DNA from: Bacteroidota bacterium
Lineage (GTDB): Bacteria > Bacteroidota > Bacteroidia > Flavobacteriales > Weeksellaceae
Assembly: GCA_023460855.1 (NCBI GenBank)
Contig: JAEWOS010000033.1
Span: forward strand, 1 to 64,000
Reading direction: 5' to 3'
Length of the DNA stretch: 64,000 nt
Shown here in pieces: positions 7,828 through 16,764 of the stretch (within the stretch, counting starts at the first letter, position 1; every line of letters begins with the position of its first letter). The notes under the pieces are model-generated. The model saw only the letters and a program-made list of their open reading frames with translations, was not told where the DNA came from and ran no database searches. The translations under genes and the position numbers were made by a program.

Positions 7828-9303
7828 ATGAAAAAAATTCTTATTCTGGCTGTTTCTCTTGCGTTCAATTATGGATTTTCCCAGTACGTAGGAATTAATA
7901 CAGATGCTCCACAAAGTACACTGGATGTAACGGCAAAAAATCCTGCATCAGCAACGGAAACACAGGTTGACGGTACTTTGGTACCACGCATTTCCATGGC
8001 AAGAGCTGAAGCAATGGGTACTGCCGTTCCGAATGCAAATATTGTATTCATCAATGACCTTACGGCTCCTGCAACTGTTGCGACCACTTCAATGGTAACA
8101 GCGGCAGGATTTTATTATTTTGATGCTGCACAGGTAAAATGGATTCCGTTCCGCGTTGGCTTTTCCGATAACGACTGGCACACTACCGGAAACGCAGGGA
8201 CAACCGCAGGAACCAATTTCCTGGGAACCACGGATGCGATGGAACTGATGTTCAAAGTAAATAATGAACAGAGCGGTTTTATTGATTATCTGGATACCAG
8301 AAGGAATGTTGGATTCGGTTATAAGGCGCTGCTTGCAGCTCCGGCATACAATGCTTCGAATCCCGCTAATCTCAGCAGCGGAAACGTAGCTTTCGGACAT
8401 GAAGCATTAAGCAGTTTAGGCTCTGTTGCCGGACAGTGGCAGACGCAGAATACCGCTGTGGGCGACGGTGCCATGAAAAATATGGTAAGCGGTGCATGGA
8501 ATACGGCAATTGGAATGGGAGCGATGGGAGGCGCAACCGGAACCCCTAACAATTTAGGTTCGATGAGAAACAATGTCGCCTTAGGAAATTCGGCACTTCA
8601 CGATCTTAATAACGGAAGTTTCAATTTGGCAATTGGTCCAAACGCTATGTCAAGAGTTAAGACAGTCGCAGCAACTGATGTAGTTTCATCAAATATTGGA
8701 ATGGGACTCATTTCACTGGACGTATTAAATAACGGAACCGGAAATATTGCGATGGGCTACTACAGTGCAAACAGGCTTGTTTCCGGAGATAATAATATTA
8801 TGATTGGTACACAAACCGCATCGAATACAACTTCGGGAAGCCAGAATATATTCATCGGGCGAAATACATCGGGCTCAACGGCAACCTCAAGTATCGAAAT
8901 AAACATCGGACAGATAATCACAGGAACCGGCGTAGCAAACAGTGCGGCACCGGCCACAAGCAAGAAAATAGGGATTAATATGGGAACTACAGTGCCTAAT
9001 TCCACTTTGCAGATTGGCGGTTCAGTGAGCGCAAAAATCCGTACGCTGACTGCAGGAACTGTAGCCGCTGATGATTACACCGTTCTGGTTGGCGGAAACA
9101 TATCTTTACCGGTTGCAGATGCAACCAACGCGGGAAGAATTTACAATCTGATTCGTAATGCCGCCGGAAGTTACACTGTTACAGGAAACTTCAGCATATC
9201 CGGTACACCGTCTTCATCTTTTATTCTGGACGGAACAGCAGATAGAAGCGGTATTGTAGTGCAAAGCAGCGGGACATCCTGGATTATTATTTCCAGATAT
9301 TAA
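7828..9303 (+). CDS. Secreted protein with YadA-head-like repeats
   Basis: A 491-residue protein with a signal peptide (KKILILAVSLAFNYGFSQ). After a segment typical of flavobacterial proteins (YVGINTDAPQSTLDV) the middle (~150-370) is built from about eight repeats of the form N-x-A-x-G-x-x-A-L, such as NVAFGHEALSS, NTAVGDGAM, NTAIGMGAMG, NVALGNSALHD, NLAIGPNAMS and NIAMGYYSA. This pattern forms left-handed beta-roll heads in trimeric autotransporters and occurs in phage-tail-like and S74-type proteins. No C-terminal YadA anchor and no T9SS sorting domain are evident; the C-terminus is a small beta-rich module (SGIVVQSSGTSWIIISRY). A surface or matrix protein is inferred; secretion beyond the periplasm is unproven. 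Confidence 0.75.
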   Translation: MKKILILAVSLAFNYGFSQYVGINTDAPQSTLDVTAKNPASATETQVDGTLVPRISMARAEAMGTAVPNANIVFINDLTAPATVATTSMVTAAGFYYFDAAQVKWIPFRVGFSDNDWHTTGNAGTTAGTNFLGTTDAMELMFKVNNEQSGFIDYLDTRRNVGFGYKALLAAPAYNASNPANLSSGNVAFGHEALSSLGSVAGQWQTQNTAVGDGAMKNMVSGAWNTAIGMGAMGGATGTPNNLGSMRNNVALGNSALHDLNNGSFNLAIGPNAMSRVKTVAATDVVSSNIGMGLISLDVLNNGTGNIAMGYYSANRLVSGDNNIMIGTQTASNTTSGSQNIFIGRNTSGSTATSSIEINIGQIITGTGVANSAAPATSKKIGINMGTTVPNSTLQIGGSVSAKIRTLTAGTVAADDYTVLVGGNISLPVADATNAGRIYNLIRNAAGSYTVTGNFSISGTPSSSFILDGTADRSGIVVQSSGTSWIIISRY

Positions 9304-9328
9304 ATGCTTGCGGCAAGAAAAAAATAAA

Positions 9329-9352
9329 ACACCGTTACTACGGTGTTTTTTT
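9329..9352 (+). terminator. Terminator after the repeat-protein gene
   Basis: Perfect stem ACACCGT / ACGGTGT with loop TACT, A-run before and T-run after, so it may stop transcription from both the plus-strand gene and the convergent Crp genes. Confidence 0.85.
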
Positions 9353-9359
9353 GTTCTAA

Positions 9360-9944
9360 TCAGATTTTATTTCTTCTGATTCTCGACAGACTCTCCGGCT
9401 GAATTCCCAGGAAGGAAGCAAGCTGCTTCACTGTTATTTTTTGGATTACCTCTTCACCATAGATGTCAAGAACTGACTGGTAACGTTCTGTACTGTCCTT
9501 ATACAGAAAATTGATGTAATTCTGCATCACGGTACTGTGAAGTATTTCTCTGATCAGCTTGTAAAACAGAAGATAATTTTCTTCGCTCCCCAATATTTCA
9601 ATTAATCTGTTCTTGCTGATTCTGTAAATCTTTGCTTTTCCAATTGCTTTTACCCAGATCGCATTTATATACAGAAACGGATCGGCAGGATTCAGAATAA
9701 TAAAGGATCCCTCCGTAAGAAAAAGTACGTTACATTCCTTTCCCTCCTTATTTACATAAAAAACGCGTAAGATTCCGTCTTCAACGAAGTATATATATTC
9801 TTCATCTACCAATGGAACTTCGAAATTACGCGGCGTCATCAAACTCTCCTGCAGGAAAGCCTTCTCCAGTTCCTGCAACTGAGATTCTGATACGCTGACT
9901 GTATCAAAAATTTCAAATGTTTTTCTTATCCCTTTGATTGTCAT
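9360..9944 (-). CDS. Crp/Fnr-family transcription regulator, second of a tandem pair
   Basis: 194 residues from the ATG at 9944 (the frame is open further, to 10085, but that part overlaps the neighbouring gene and looks non-coding). The N-terminal ~115 residues form a cyclic-nucleotide-binding-type beta barrel (EEYIYFVEDGILRVFYVNKEG), followed by the long dimer helix and a C-terminal winged HTH, QLASFLGIQPESLSRIRR. No Cys cluster of FNR is present and the cAMP-binding RxS signature is not obvious, so the ligand is unknown. It lies 22 bp downstream of a paralogue of exactly the same length. Confidence 0.85.
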   Translation of the reverse strand: MTIKGIRKTFEIFDTVSVSESQLQELEKAFLQESLMTPRNFEVPLVDEEYIYFVEDGILRVFYVNKEGKECNVLFLTEGSFIILNPADPFLYINAIWVKAIGKAKIYRISKNRLIEILGSEENYLLFYKLIREILHSTVMQNYINFLYKDSTERYQSVLDIYGEEVIQKITVKQLASFLGIQPESLSRIRRNKI

Positions 9945-9966
9945 GAAAATTCTAAAAGTTCTTGAT

Positions 9967-10551
9967 TCACAGGTGTTTGCGTTCCCTTCGTATTCTGGTA
10001 AGACTTTCCGGGAAAATTCCAAAAAAAGATGCAAGGTGATTGATCGTAATCTTTTTAACTGTTTCTTCGCCGTAACGCTCCACAAAAAGATTATAACGCT
10101 CGTTACTGTTCATATGCAGAAATTCCAGATAAAAACCGAAACCTCGTACATATTCAGAATCATACACAGCACGCTCCAGTCTCATATAATCGAGCTGCGA
10201 ACCTACAATTTCCAGAACTTCCTTTTTACTGATCCTGCTTAAATTAACTTTCGTAATCCCCGAAAATTTTAATTCAACTGCCTGTGTTTTCGGATTGTGT
10301 TTATCCATCAGGAAAAAATCTCCGGCAAATATGAAATTCAACGTTGATTGACCTGTTTTAGGGTTGGGGGTAAAGATTCTTCCTATACCTTCTTTCAGGA
10401 AGTAAATCCGTGGTTCTGTGGCTACCTTCAGCACCGCGTCTTTTTCCAGTATAAACGAATTGTTTTGCAGTGCAGAGCTGATTTTTTCAAGTTCCGGACC
10501 GGCGAGAGTCATACCGTCGAGATTAGACAGGTAGTGTAAGATATCAGACAT
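9967..10551 (-). CDS. Crp/Fnr-family transcription regulator, first of a tandem pair
   Basis: 194 residues: an effector-type beta-barrel domain (PRIYFLKEGIGRIFTPNPKTGQSTLNFIFAGDFFLMD), a dimer helix and an HTH with recognition helix HLASFFGIFPESLTRIRRERK. It is paralogous to the next gene (similar HTH, identical length), so the pair arose by tandem duplication and may heterodimerise. Flavobacteria often carry many such cAMP-independent Crp-like regulators. A -7 element at 10614-10621 would start transcription about 57 nt upstream of the ATG. Confidence 0.87.
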   Translation of the reverse strand: MSDILHYLSNLDGMTLAGPELEKISSALQNNSFILEKDAVLKVATEPRIYFLKEGIGRIFTPNPKTGQSTLNFIFAGDFFLMDKHNPKTQAVELKFSGITKVNLSRISKKEVLEIVGSQLDYMRLERAVYDSEYVRGFGFYLEFLHMNSNERYNLFVERYGEETVKKITINHLASFFGIFPESLTRIRRERKHL

Positions 10552-10613
10552 CGAATAAACTAACTAAAGGTATTCGTATGATTTGTCAGTGCAGAACTAA
10601 CATAATCAATATA

Positions 10614-10621
10614 CAAAGTTA
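10614..10621 (-). promoter_or_regulatory. -7 element TAACTTTG for the tandem Crp genes
   Basis: CAAAGTTA on the plus strand, that is TAACTTTG on the minus strand, about 62 bp upstream of the first Crp start. It would drive both genes. Confidence 0.5.
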
Positions 10622-10692
10622 CAATGCGCAACATATGAAAAATCGAACAAATGTTAGTATTTCCAGGAAAACTTTTGCATTCAGGTTTGTAC

Positions 10693-13035
10693 TTAAATCT
10701 TAGTCAGTTTTGCGAATTTCAGGATCAGATTTTTTTCGCCTTCGTGCTGAAAGATCACTTTTGCTTTGATATTTTCCGGATCGGTACCATCGAGAAATGT
10801 AACTTCACCAATTCCGAAACGGTCGTGACGGACTTTGTCGCCAACTTCGATATTTTCCGAAGACTTTCCGCTTGGATTAATGATTCGGGCAGTGGAAACC
10901 GGCTTAAGATTTTTTGCGATTTCCTGTGCTTTCGGTGCCGGAGAATCTGAAGCCTGAATTTTTCTTTTTGGCTGAACCTTATTGAAAGTCCGTGGTTCTC
11001 CAGGCGTGTCATCAAAAATGTTTGACTTCAGGCCGGAATGGTTTACAAAACGGCTGTCCGTTGCGGGATTTACAAATTCTATGAAATTGCTGTCGACTTC
11101 GCTCAGGAAGCGGGAAGGTTCCGCATCGGTAATTTTTCCCCACTGAAAACGGGAAACTGCATAGGTAAAAACCGCCTGCTTTTCGGCTCTGGTTAATGCC
11201 ACGTAAAAGAGTCTGCGCTCTTCTTCCAGTTCTTCGCGGGTGGAGGAACTCATGAAACTTGGAAATAAATTTTCTTCAAGTCCGACAAGGTGTACAACCG
11301 GAAATTCCAGTCCTTTGGAAAGGTGGATGGTCATCAGGGAAACCTTGTCTTTATCGTCGTCTTTATTATTATCCTGATCGGTTGAAAGTGCGATGTTCGC
11401 AAGGAAATTGGAAAGTGAAGCATCGCCGTCTTCCAGCTGCTGCTGTTCTTCAATAAAACCGCGGATCGAATTCAGAACTTCCTGTACGTTTTCTACGCGC
11501 GAGATTCCTTCCGGAGTCTGATCGTCCTTCAAAAAACGGATCATTCCGCTGCGTTTTGCCACTTCCATTGCAACCGTGTAAATGTCCTCGGTTTTCAGCA
11601 TCACTTCAAAAGCCTTAATCATGGACCAGAAATCAGCCAGTTTCGTGATTGTTCCGTTATTCAGGCCGAGCTGCGTGGAATAAAAGCCAAGATTGTCCAG
11701 AACGTTGGTGACCGGAAGACTCCGGCTGTCCGCAAAAACGATGAGTTTATTCTGTGTGGTATCGCCAATTCCGCGAGCGGGAAAATTGATGATGCGCGTT
11801 AAAGCTTCACTGTCATTTTTGTTCACGAGAATCCGCAGGTATGCGATCAGGTCTTTAACTTCCTTACGCTGATAGAATGACAGTCCGCCATAAACGCGGT
11901 ACGGAATATTCTTTTTTCTCAGCGCATCTTCAAAAGCACGTGTCTGTGAATTCGTGCGGTACAGAATTGCAAAGTCGCTGAAATTTCTTTGGTTGGAATT
12001 GTGCTGCTCCCAAATGTGATTTGCGACGAAGCCGGCCTCGTCCGCATCTGAAAGCGCGCGGTAAACTTTAATTTTTTCGCCGGGCTCGTTGTCGCTGAAA
12101 ACATTTTTTTTGAACTGCTGTACATTTTTAGAGATCACCACGTTTGCGGCATTCACAATGTTTTGCGTTGATCGGTAATTCTGTTCCAGGGAAACGGTTA
12201 CGGCATCCGGATAATCTTTTTTGAAATTCAGGATGTTGTAAATATTTGCGCCACGGAATGAATAAATCGACTGCGCATCGTCGCCAACCACGCATATGTT
12301 TTCGAATTTTGAAGCTAGTGCTTTCACAATCAGATACTGGGAATGATTCGTATCCTGATATTCATCCACGAGAATATAGCGGAAGCGGTCCTGATATTTT
12401 GCCAGAACTTCCGGAAACCTAGTCAAAAGCTCGTTAGTACGCAGTAAAAGGTCATCGAAATCCATGGCGCCGTTGCGGAAGCAAACTTCCACATATTTGG
12501 CGTAAATCATTCCCATGTGTTTCATATTAGCCTTTTCGTCGGCTTCAATCAGTTCGGGATTTGACATGTAAGCGCGAACGGTGATCAGATTGTTCTTATA
12601 CGCAGAAATACGCGACATTACCTTTTTCGGCTTGTATAAATCCTGATCGATGTTCAGTTCTTTCAGCACTTTTTTCATCACGTTCAGCGAATCCTGCGTA
12701 TCGTAAATGGTGAAATTGGAAGGAAAACCGATGTAATGCGCTTCGCTTCTAAGGATCCGTGCAAAAACGGAGTGAAATGTTCCCATCCAGATACTTTTCG
12801 CATCGCTGTCGCCGACAACTTTCCCGATTCTTTCTTTCATTTCTTTTGCGGCCTTGTTGGTAAACGTAAGTGCCAGAATATTGAACGGGCTGACTCCATT
12901 GGTAATCAGGTGTGCGATACGCATGGTAAGAACACGTGTTTTTCCGGATCCGGCGCCTGCCAGAACCATCAGTGGTCCTTCAATAGTGGTCACAGCTTCG
13001 TACTGTGCTTCGTTAAGCCCTTTCAGATAATCCAT
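10693..13035 (-). CDS. pcrA: UvrD/PcrA-type ATP-dependent DNA helicase (superfamily I)
   Basis: A 3'-5' DNA helicase for repair and clearing of replication obstacles. The 780-residue protein has the SF1 motifs in order: Q-motif LNEAQYEAV, Walker A AGAGSGKT (26-33), motif Ia TFTNKAAKEM, Walker B DEYQDTN, motif III GDDAQSIYSFRGA, motif IV EQNYRST, motif V SLMTIHLSKGLEFPVV and motif VI YVALTRAEK. The C-terminal 60 residues (VGDKVRHDRFGIGEV...) are the PcrA/UvrD Tudor-like tail that contacts RNA polymerase. Length and motifs match the family. Whether it should be called uvrD or pcrA cannot be decided from sequence. Confidence 0.95.
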   Translation of the reverse strand: MDYLKGLNEAQYEAVTTIEGPLMVLAGAGSGKTRVLTMRIAHLITNGVSPFNILALTFTNKAAKEMKERIGKVVGDSDAKSIWMGTFHSVFARILRSEAHYIGFPSNFTIYDTQDSLNVMKKVLKELNIDQDLYKPKKVMSRISAYKNNLITVRAYMSNPELIEADEKANMKHMGMIYAKYVEVCFRNGAMDFDDLLLRTNELLTRFPEVLAKYQDRFRYILVDEYQDTNHSQYLIVKALASKFENICVVGDDAQSIYSFRGANIYNILNFKKDYPDAVTVSLEQNYRSTQNIVNAANVVISKNVQQFKKNVFSDNEPGEKIKVYRALSDADEAGFVANHIWEQHNSNQRNFSDFAILYRTNSQTRAFEDALRKKNIPYRVYGGLSFYQRKEVKDLIAYLRILVNKNDSEALTRIINFPARGIGDTTQNKLIVFADSRSLPVTNVLDNLGFYSTQLGLNNGTITKLADFWSMIKAFEVMLKTEDIYTVAMEVAKRSGMIRFLKDDQTPEGISRVENVQEVLNSIRGFIEEQQQLEDGDASLSNFLANIALSTDQDNNKDDDKDKVSLMTIHLSKGLEFPVVHLVGLEENLFPSFMSSSTREELEEERRLFYVALTRAEKQAVFTYAVSRFQWGKITDAEPSRFLSEVDSNFIEFVNPATDSRFVNHSGLKSNIFDDTPGEPRTFNKVQPKRKIQASDSPAPKAQEIAKNLKPVSTARIINPSGKSSENIEVGDKVRHDRFGIGEVTFLDGTDPENIKAKVIFQHEGEKNLILKFAKLTKI

Positions 13036-13064
13036 TAAAAGAAATAATTGAAAAAATAAGATTT

Positions 13065-13080
13065 CAAATTTACAAAATTA
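13065..13080 (-). promoter_or_regulatory. Two overlapping -7-like elements upstream of pcrA
   Basis: On the minus strand this stretch reads TAATTTTG then directly TAAATTTG, two adjacent matches to TAnnTTTG. The nearer one would start transcription about 25 nt before the pcrA ATG. Confidence 0.5.
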
Positions 13081-13165
13081 GCAACAGAATTTCTGTATGA
13101 TGATTATTGCAGTGTTTTTCTTCCGGAATGCAAATGGCGCGGTGAAAAGAAGGAAAAACCGCATT

Positions 13166-13250
13166 CCAGCCCGGATTGCAGCGGAAATCCTTTTTTGTAG
13201 AACGGAAAAGCAGTTGCCAAAAAAGATTGCAGCGTAAAGCCGGTAGTTGC
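13166..13250 (+). repeat. Structured dispersed repeat, copy B, between pcrA and mnmE
   Basis: Contains AGCCCGGATTGCAGCGG and GGAAAAGCAGTTGCC, matching the blocks of copy A at 4296-4386, and then an internal echo GATTGCAGCGTAAAGCCGG. It sits between the divergent pcrA and mnmE promoters and so is probably outside both mRNAs, unlike copy A. Confidence 0.55.
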
Positions 13251-13308
13251 GTGAAAAATGTACGGATGTGCGTGCTGCCAAAAAAATAATAACGGAGATA
13301 AAAAACTT

Positions 13309-13316
13309 TAAATTTG
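13309..13316 (+). promoter_or_regulatory. -7 element TAAATTTG of mnmE, probable leaderless start
   Basis: TAAATTTG followed by CAGT and the mnmE ATG. The 4-nt spacing is identical to prfB and the HipA-like gene. Confidence 0.6.
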
Positions 13317-13320
13317 CAGT

Positions 13321-14709
13321 ATGGGCACTGACACAATATGCGCGCCGGCAACGGCAAACGGAATGGCTGCGATTGGCGTAATACGGACTTCCGGACCTGA
13401 AGCGGTGGAAATAACCAACAAAATTTTTAAGGGAAAAAACCTCACGAAAGCGAAGTCGCACACCGTGCATTACGGCCATATTATGGATCGCGAAGAAACG
13501 ATTGATGAGGTGATGGTTACCGTGTTCCGGGCTCCCAGGACTTTTACCGCTGAAGACAGCACGGAAATTTCGTTTCACGGATCGCCGCATATTGCAAAAA
13601 GAATTCTGGAAGTGCTCACCGAAAACGGCGCGAGAATGGCTAAGCCCGGTGAATTTACCATGCGCGCTTTCACCAACGGCAGAATTGATCTTGCACAGGC
13701 GGAATCTGTCGCTGATCTGATCGCTTCTGAGAATGAAGCTTCGCGGAAAGTAGCGCTGAACCAGCTGAAAGGCGGCATCACCAAAGAAATATCCGATTTG
13801 CGCGGCGATTTGCTGAATTTCACATCGCTGGTAGAACTCGAGCTCGATTTTTCGGAGGAAGATGTAGAATTTGCCGACCGCACGGCATTAAATATGCTGC
13901 TCGACAGAATTGAAGGTAAGCTGACCTCACTGATCGACACTTTTCGCTATGGAAACGCGGTAAAAAACGGTGTGGAAGTCGCAATAATCGGAAAACCGAA
14001 TGCCGGAAAATCCACACTGCTCAACGCTTTGCTCAAGGAAGAGCGGGCCATTGTTTCGGATATTGCTGGAACCACGCGCGACACGATTGAGGAAGTGCTG
14101 CATATTGAAGGAACGGCATTCCGGTTTATCGACACTGCCGGAATCCGGGAAACCAGCGATGCGATTGAAAAAATAGGTGTTGCAAAGGCCAAGGAAAAGA
14201 TTGCGTCTGCAAAAATTCTGCTTTATCTATACGATGAATTCGATTCCACGCCGGAGGAAGTCATCAGTTTTGTAAAGGAGTTCTGGCGTGAAGATCTGAA
14301 GATTATTCTGCTGCACAATAAGATCGACCTTCAGGAAGAAAATTCCACCTACGCTTTCGACGAAATTCTAAGAATGCAGCTTTTCCCAATATTTACGGAT
14401 ACGATTATTCCACTCTCTGCGAAACATGGAACTGCGATTGAAGATATCAGAAAAGAGCTGTCGCGTTATGTTCAGGAACTCGAATCCTCAGAAACTGCGG
14501 TGATTACCAATCAGCGACATTTCGACGCGCTGCAGAAATCCCTCGAATCTGTAAGACGCGTAAAAGCAGCTATTTCCCAAAGTTTCCACACCGAACTGCT
14601 CGCTTATGAACTGCGTTATGCATTAGAACATCTGGGTGAAATTTCCGGCGAGTTCACGAATGACGAAGTATTAGGGAATATATTTTCGAAGTTTTGTATT
14701 GGGAAGTAA
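13321..14709 (+). CDS. mnmE: tRNA modification GTPase MnmE
   Basis: With MnmG it installs the 5-carboxymethylaminomethyl group on wobble U34 of certain tRNAs, using GTP and a folate C1 unit. The 462 residues show the formyl-THF-binding N-domain (DTICAPATANGMAAIGVIRTSG), the helical domain, and an inserted G domain with G1 GKPNAGKS (224-231), G2 TTRDT, G3 DTAG (271-274) and G4 HNKID. The protein ends in the invariant CIGK with the catalytic Cys. Family-typical length, intact. It converges with the FAD protein gene, with only 5 bp between the two stop codons. Confidence 0.97.
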   Translation: MGTDTICAPATANGMAAIGVIRTSGPEAVEITNKIFKGKNLTKAKSHTVHYGHIMDREETIDEVMVTVFRAPRTFTAEDSTEISFHGSPHIAKRILEVLTENGARMAKPGEFTMRAFTNGRIDLAQAESVADLIASENEASRKVALNQLKGGITKEISDLRGDLLNFTSLVELELDFSEEDVEFADRTALNMLLDRIEGKLTSLIDTFRYGNAVKNGVEVAIIGKPNAGKSTLLNALLKEERAIVSDIAGTTRDTIEEVLHIEGTAFRFIDTAGIRETSDAIEKIGVAKAKEKIASAKILLYLYDEFDSTPEEVISFVKEFWREDLKIILLHNKIDLQEENSTYAFDEILRMQLFPIFTDTIIPLSAKHGTAIEDIRKELSRYVQELESSETAVITNQRHFDALQKSLESVRRVKAAISQSFHTELLAYELRYALEHLGEISGEFTNDEVLGNIFSKFCIGK

Positions 14710-14714
14710 TTAGT

Positions 14715-16421
14715 TTACGAAGCCAAAATACTTCTCAGTTTCACCGCAATCCTTTCTCCCGCGGTATCGCAAAAATCGAGTCCGGAATAATCGGGATTCA
14801 GGCCGCCTATAAAGGGAACTGCCATGATGTACAGACTCGGATTTGCCACGCCGAAACTGTCCTGCGCCTGAAAAAAATCGTTGATAGACAGGCCGGGAAC
14901 TTTCATGTGATACTTGCCGGAAGCATCATGACCGCCGTTTTCGGGATCTTGTTCCTCGTATTTTTTGCCTTCCTCATTATCTTTAAAATAAAGGAATCCC
15001 GGACTAACAGTTCCATTTTTGAGGCCGCTAAAAGGCAGGTCGTTGAAAAGCAACGCTTTTTGTCCGATCGCATCTACAAACAGTTCATATTTTTTGGAAA
15101 ATTTCTGTCCGTTTTCATCGGTGAAAGTGATTACGGCACCTCTTTCATCTGCCGGCTGAATTTCGCTGTCGTCCCCAACTGCATTTGATGTAATTAAACC
15201 TTTTTCATACAGCGCCATAATTTCATGATACGACGATTGAGGCAACGAAGCAATAATAATGGAAATAAGCGGCATCAGCGTTTTTTTTAAGCGCAGCATA
15301 TCTTCAGCGCTGAAATGTTTCGCGGGGTAATTCACGGCGTAACTGAAAGCGGAAAGTGTTTCTTTCCACACTACGGACTGTTGGCGATGTAAGGATTTTT
15401 CGGCTTCCTGAAACTCGGCTTTGAAGAGCGTAAAACTGTCGAGGTCTTTCCTGATCTGCAGCATTTTTTCCACAAATTCTTCGATGCTCAGCGCTTTAAT
15501 TTCCTCATAAAATTCAGGATTTTTTTGATTGATTAAATTCTTGAAATTGCGTTCGAACACATAATCCAGATCCACAAAACCGCCATGCTTATCCTTGTAC
15601 TCATAAATTTCCTGCAGATTCATCGTCCAGTCAGATGAAAAAGCATCATCTTCGCAATGGAAACGCAGTGCAGGCAGAAAACCCCTCAGGGAAAACAGGT
15701 CAATTCGGAAGTCCGGACTGTCCTCATTTAAAAAATACTCATAATTTCCGTCGTCATCTTTCTCGAAATGACCGTTTGCCCGCGCCAAAGTTTTAATAGC
15801 GTCAATTGCGGTTAACGATGCACCACGAACCGCGACCCGAAAATTGGCATTCAGGCTTAATTTGGAAGGCGGATAAGGAGAATCAAACCAGCCTTCCTGT
15901 TTGCCTTCATACTTTTTCGGCCAGACATGTCCGGTACAGATAATGACGATCTCGCTCTGGAATTTTTGATCTCCGGCGAAAATTTTATAGGAATCCATGC
16001 CGTTGTCTGGAAGGATATCCAGCACTTCTGTGTCTGTCAAAACTTGCACCTCAATTCCAAGTGATTTTGCCAGTCCGGTATATTTTTTAAAGCTGTATTC
16101 CAGGAAATCTCCGAGCAGTCTTCTCGGAATCACTTCATACGGATTCACACTTCCATTCTCGCAAAAGTTTCCAAATTCATCGGTGGGAAATTTACCGATA
16201 TAGGTTTCGAAATCTTCGTGCATCTGAGGTAACTCATTGGCTGAAACGTTCGCTACATGCTCATTTTCTGCACCCAGTGCTCCATACGGCATTCCCACGC
16301 CAAGCCTTTCGTTTTTTTCGAATATCAGAATCGTTTTTAGGAGCAGTTCGTATTTCACGATATGCTTGAGCATAAAAAGCGCAGCCGGACCTCCGCCGAT
16401 TAAGGCTATTGTTTTATTCAA
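14715..16421 (-). CDS. FAD/NAD(P)-binding protein (COG4529-like)
   Basis: A 568-residue flavoprotein of the uncharacterised group related to FAD-dependent hydroxylases. The N-terminal Rossmann motif is IALIGGGPAALFMLKHI, followed by an acidic strand end (IFEKNERLGVGMPYG), and a second part resembles the NAD-binding motif FRVAVRGASLTAIDAIKTLARAN. The C-terminus carries VDAIGQKALLFNDLPFSGL and YIMAVPFIGGLNPDYSGLDFC, seen in this group. The substrate is unknown. No partner gene lies in an operon with it. Confidence 0.75.
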   Translation of the reverse strand: MNKTIALIGGGPAALFMLKHIVKYELLLKTILIFEKNERLGVGMPYGALGAENEHVANVSANELPQMHEDFETYIGKFPTDEFGNFCENGSVNPYEVIPRRLLGDFLEYSFKKYTGLAKSLGIEVQVLTDTEVLDILPDNGMDSYKIFAGDQKFQSEIVIICTGHVWPKKYEGKQEGWFDSPYPPSKLSLNANFRVAVRGASLTAIDAIKTLARANGHFEKDDDGNYEYFLNEDSPDFRIDLFSLRGFLPALRFHCEDDAFSSDWTMNLQEIYEYKDKHGGFVDLDYVFERNFKNLINQKNPEFYEEIKALSIEEFVEKMLQIRKDLDSFTLFKAEFQEAEKSLHRQQSVVWKETLSAFSYAVNYPAKHFSAEDMLRLKKTLMPLISIIIASLPQSSYHEIMALYEKGLITSNAVGDDSEIQPADERGAVITFTDENGQKFSKKYELFVDAIGQKALLFNDLPFSGLKNGTVSPGFLYFKDNEEGKKYEEQDPENGGHDASGKYHMKVPGLSINDFFQAQDSFGVANPSLYIMAVPFIGGLNPDYSGLDFCDTAGERIAVKLRSILAS

Positions 16422-16645
16422 TGTAAATTATTCTTATGAAATTTCTTCTACCCTCAGTCATTAAATACATCAAATAAAACATTAATGATTTCTGGCGATC
16501 CCATCATTTTGATCTAATAGAAAAATTAAATTATTCGCATTCAAAAATAATCTATTAAAGTTCTGAAGATTTTAGTAATTCGGCAGCATTGTTATAATAT
16601 TGAGGGAAAAAGAAAAAAATACAACTGTCTTGAACTTTTGGAAGC

Positions 16646-16732
16646 TGGAACTCTCAGTCAGCGGCGGCTTTGGCGCTCGAACAACGGTGGCGTCGAGAAT
16701 GGGACACGGTGGCTGAGGCTCTCGAAGCCACA
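16646..16732 (+). repeat. Degenerate copies of a palindromic dispersed repeat
   Basis: The 342-bp gap between the FAD gene and the GIY-YIG gene (16422-16764) holds no gene. At 16709-16732 GGTGGCTGAGGCTCTCGAAGCCAC is a variant of the 25-bp element at 17238-17262, and 16660-16697 contains a further decayed part (GGCGGCTTTGGCGCTCGAA). Confidence 0.55.
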
Positions 16733-16764
16733 GATAATCAGTATCTTTATCCAAACTAACAACC

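Noticed and set aside
9945..10085. N-terminal extension of the second Crp gene up to 10085
   Set aside because: It would overlap the 3' part of the first Crp gene, and the added residues are not Crp-like; ATG 9944 gives the same length as its paralogue.
14694..15188. 164-codon plus-strand frame overlapping the FAD gene
   Set aside because: Antisense to conserved C-terminal coding sequence of the FAD protein.
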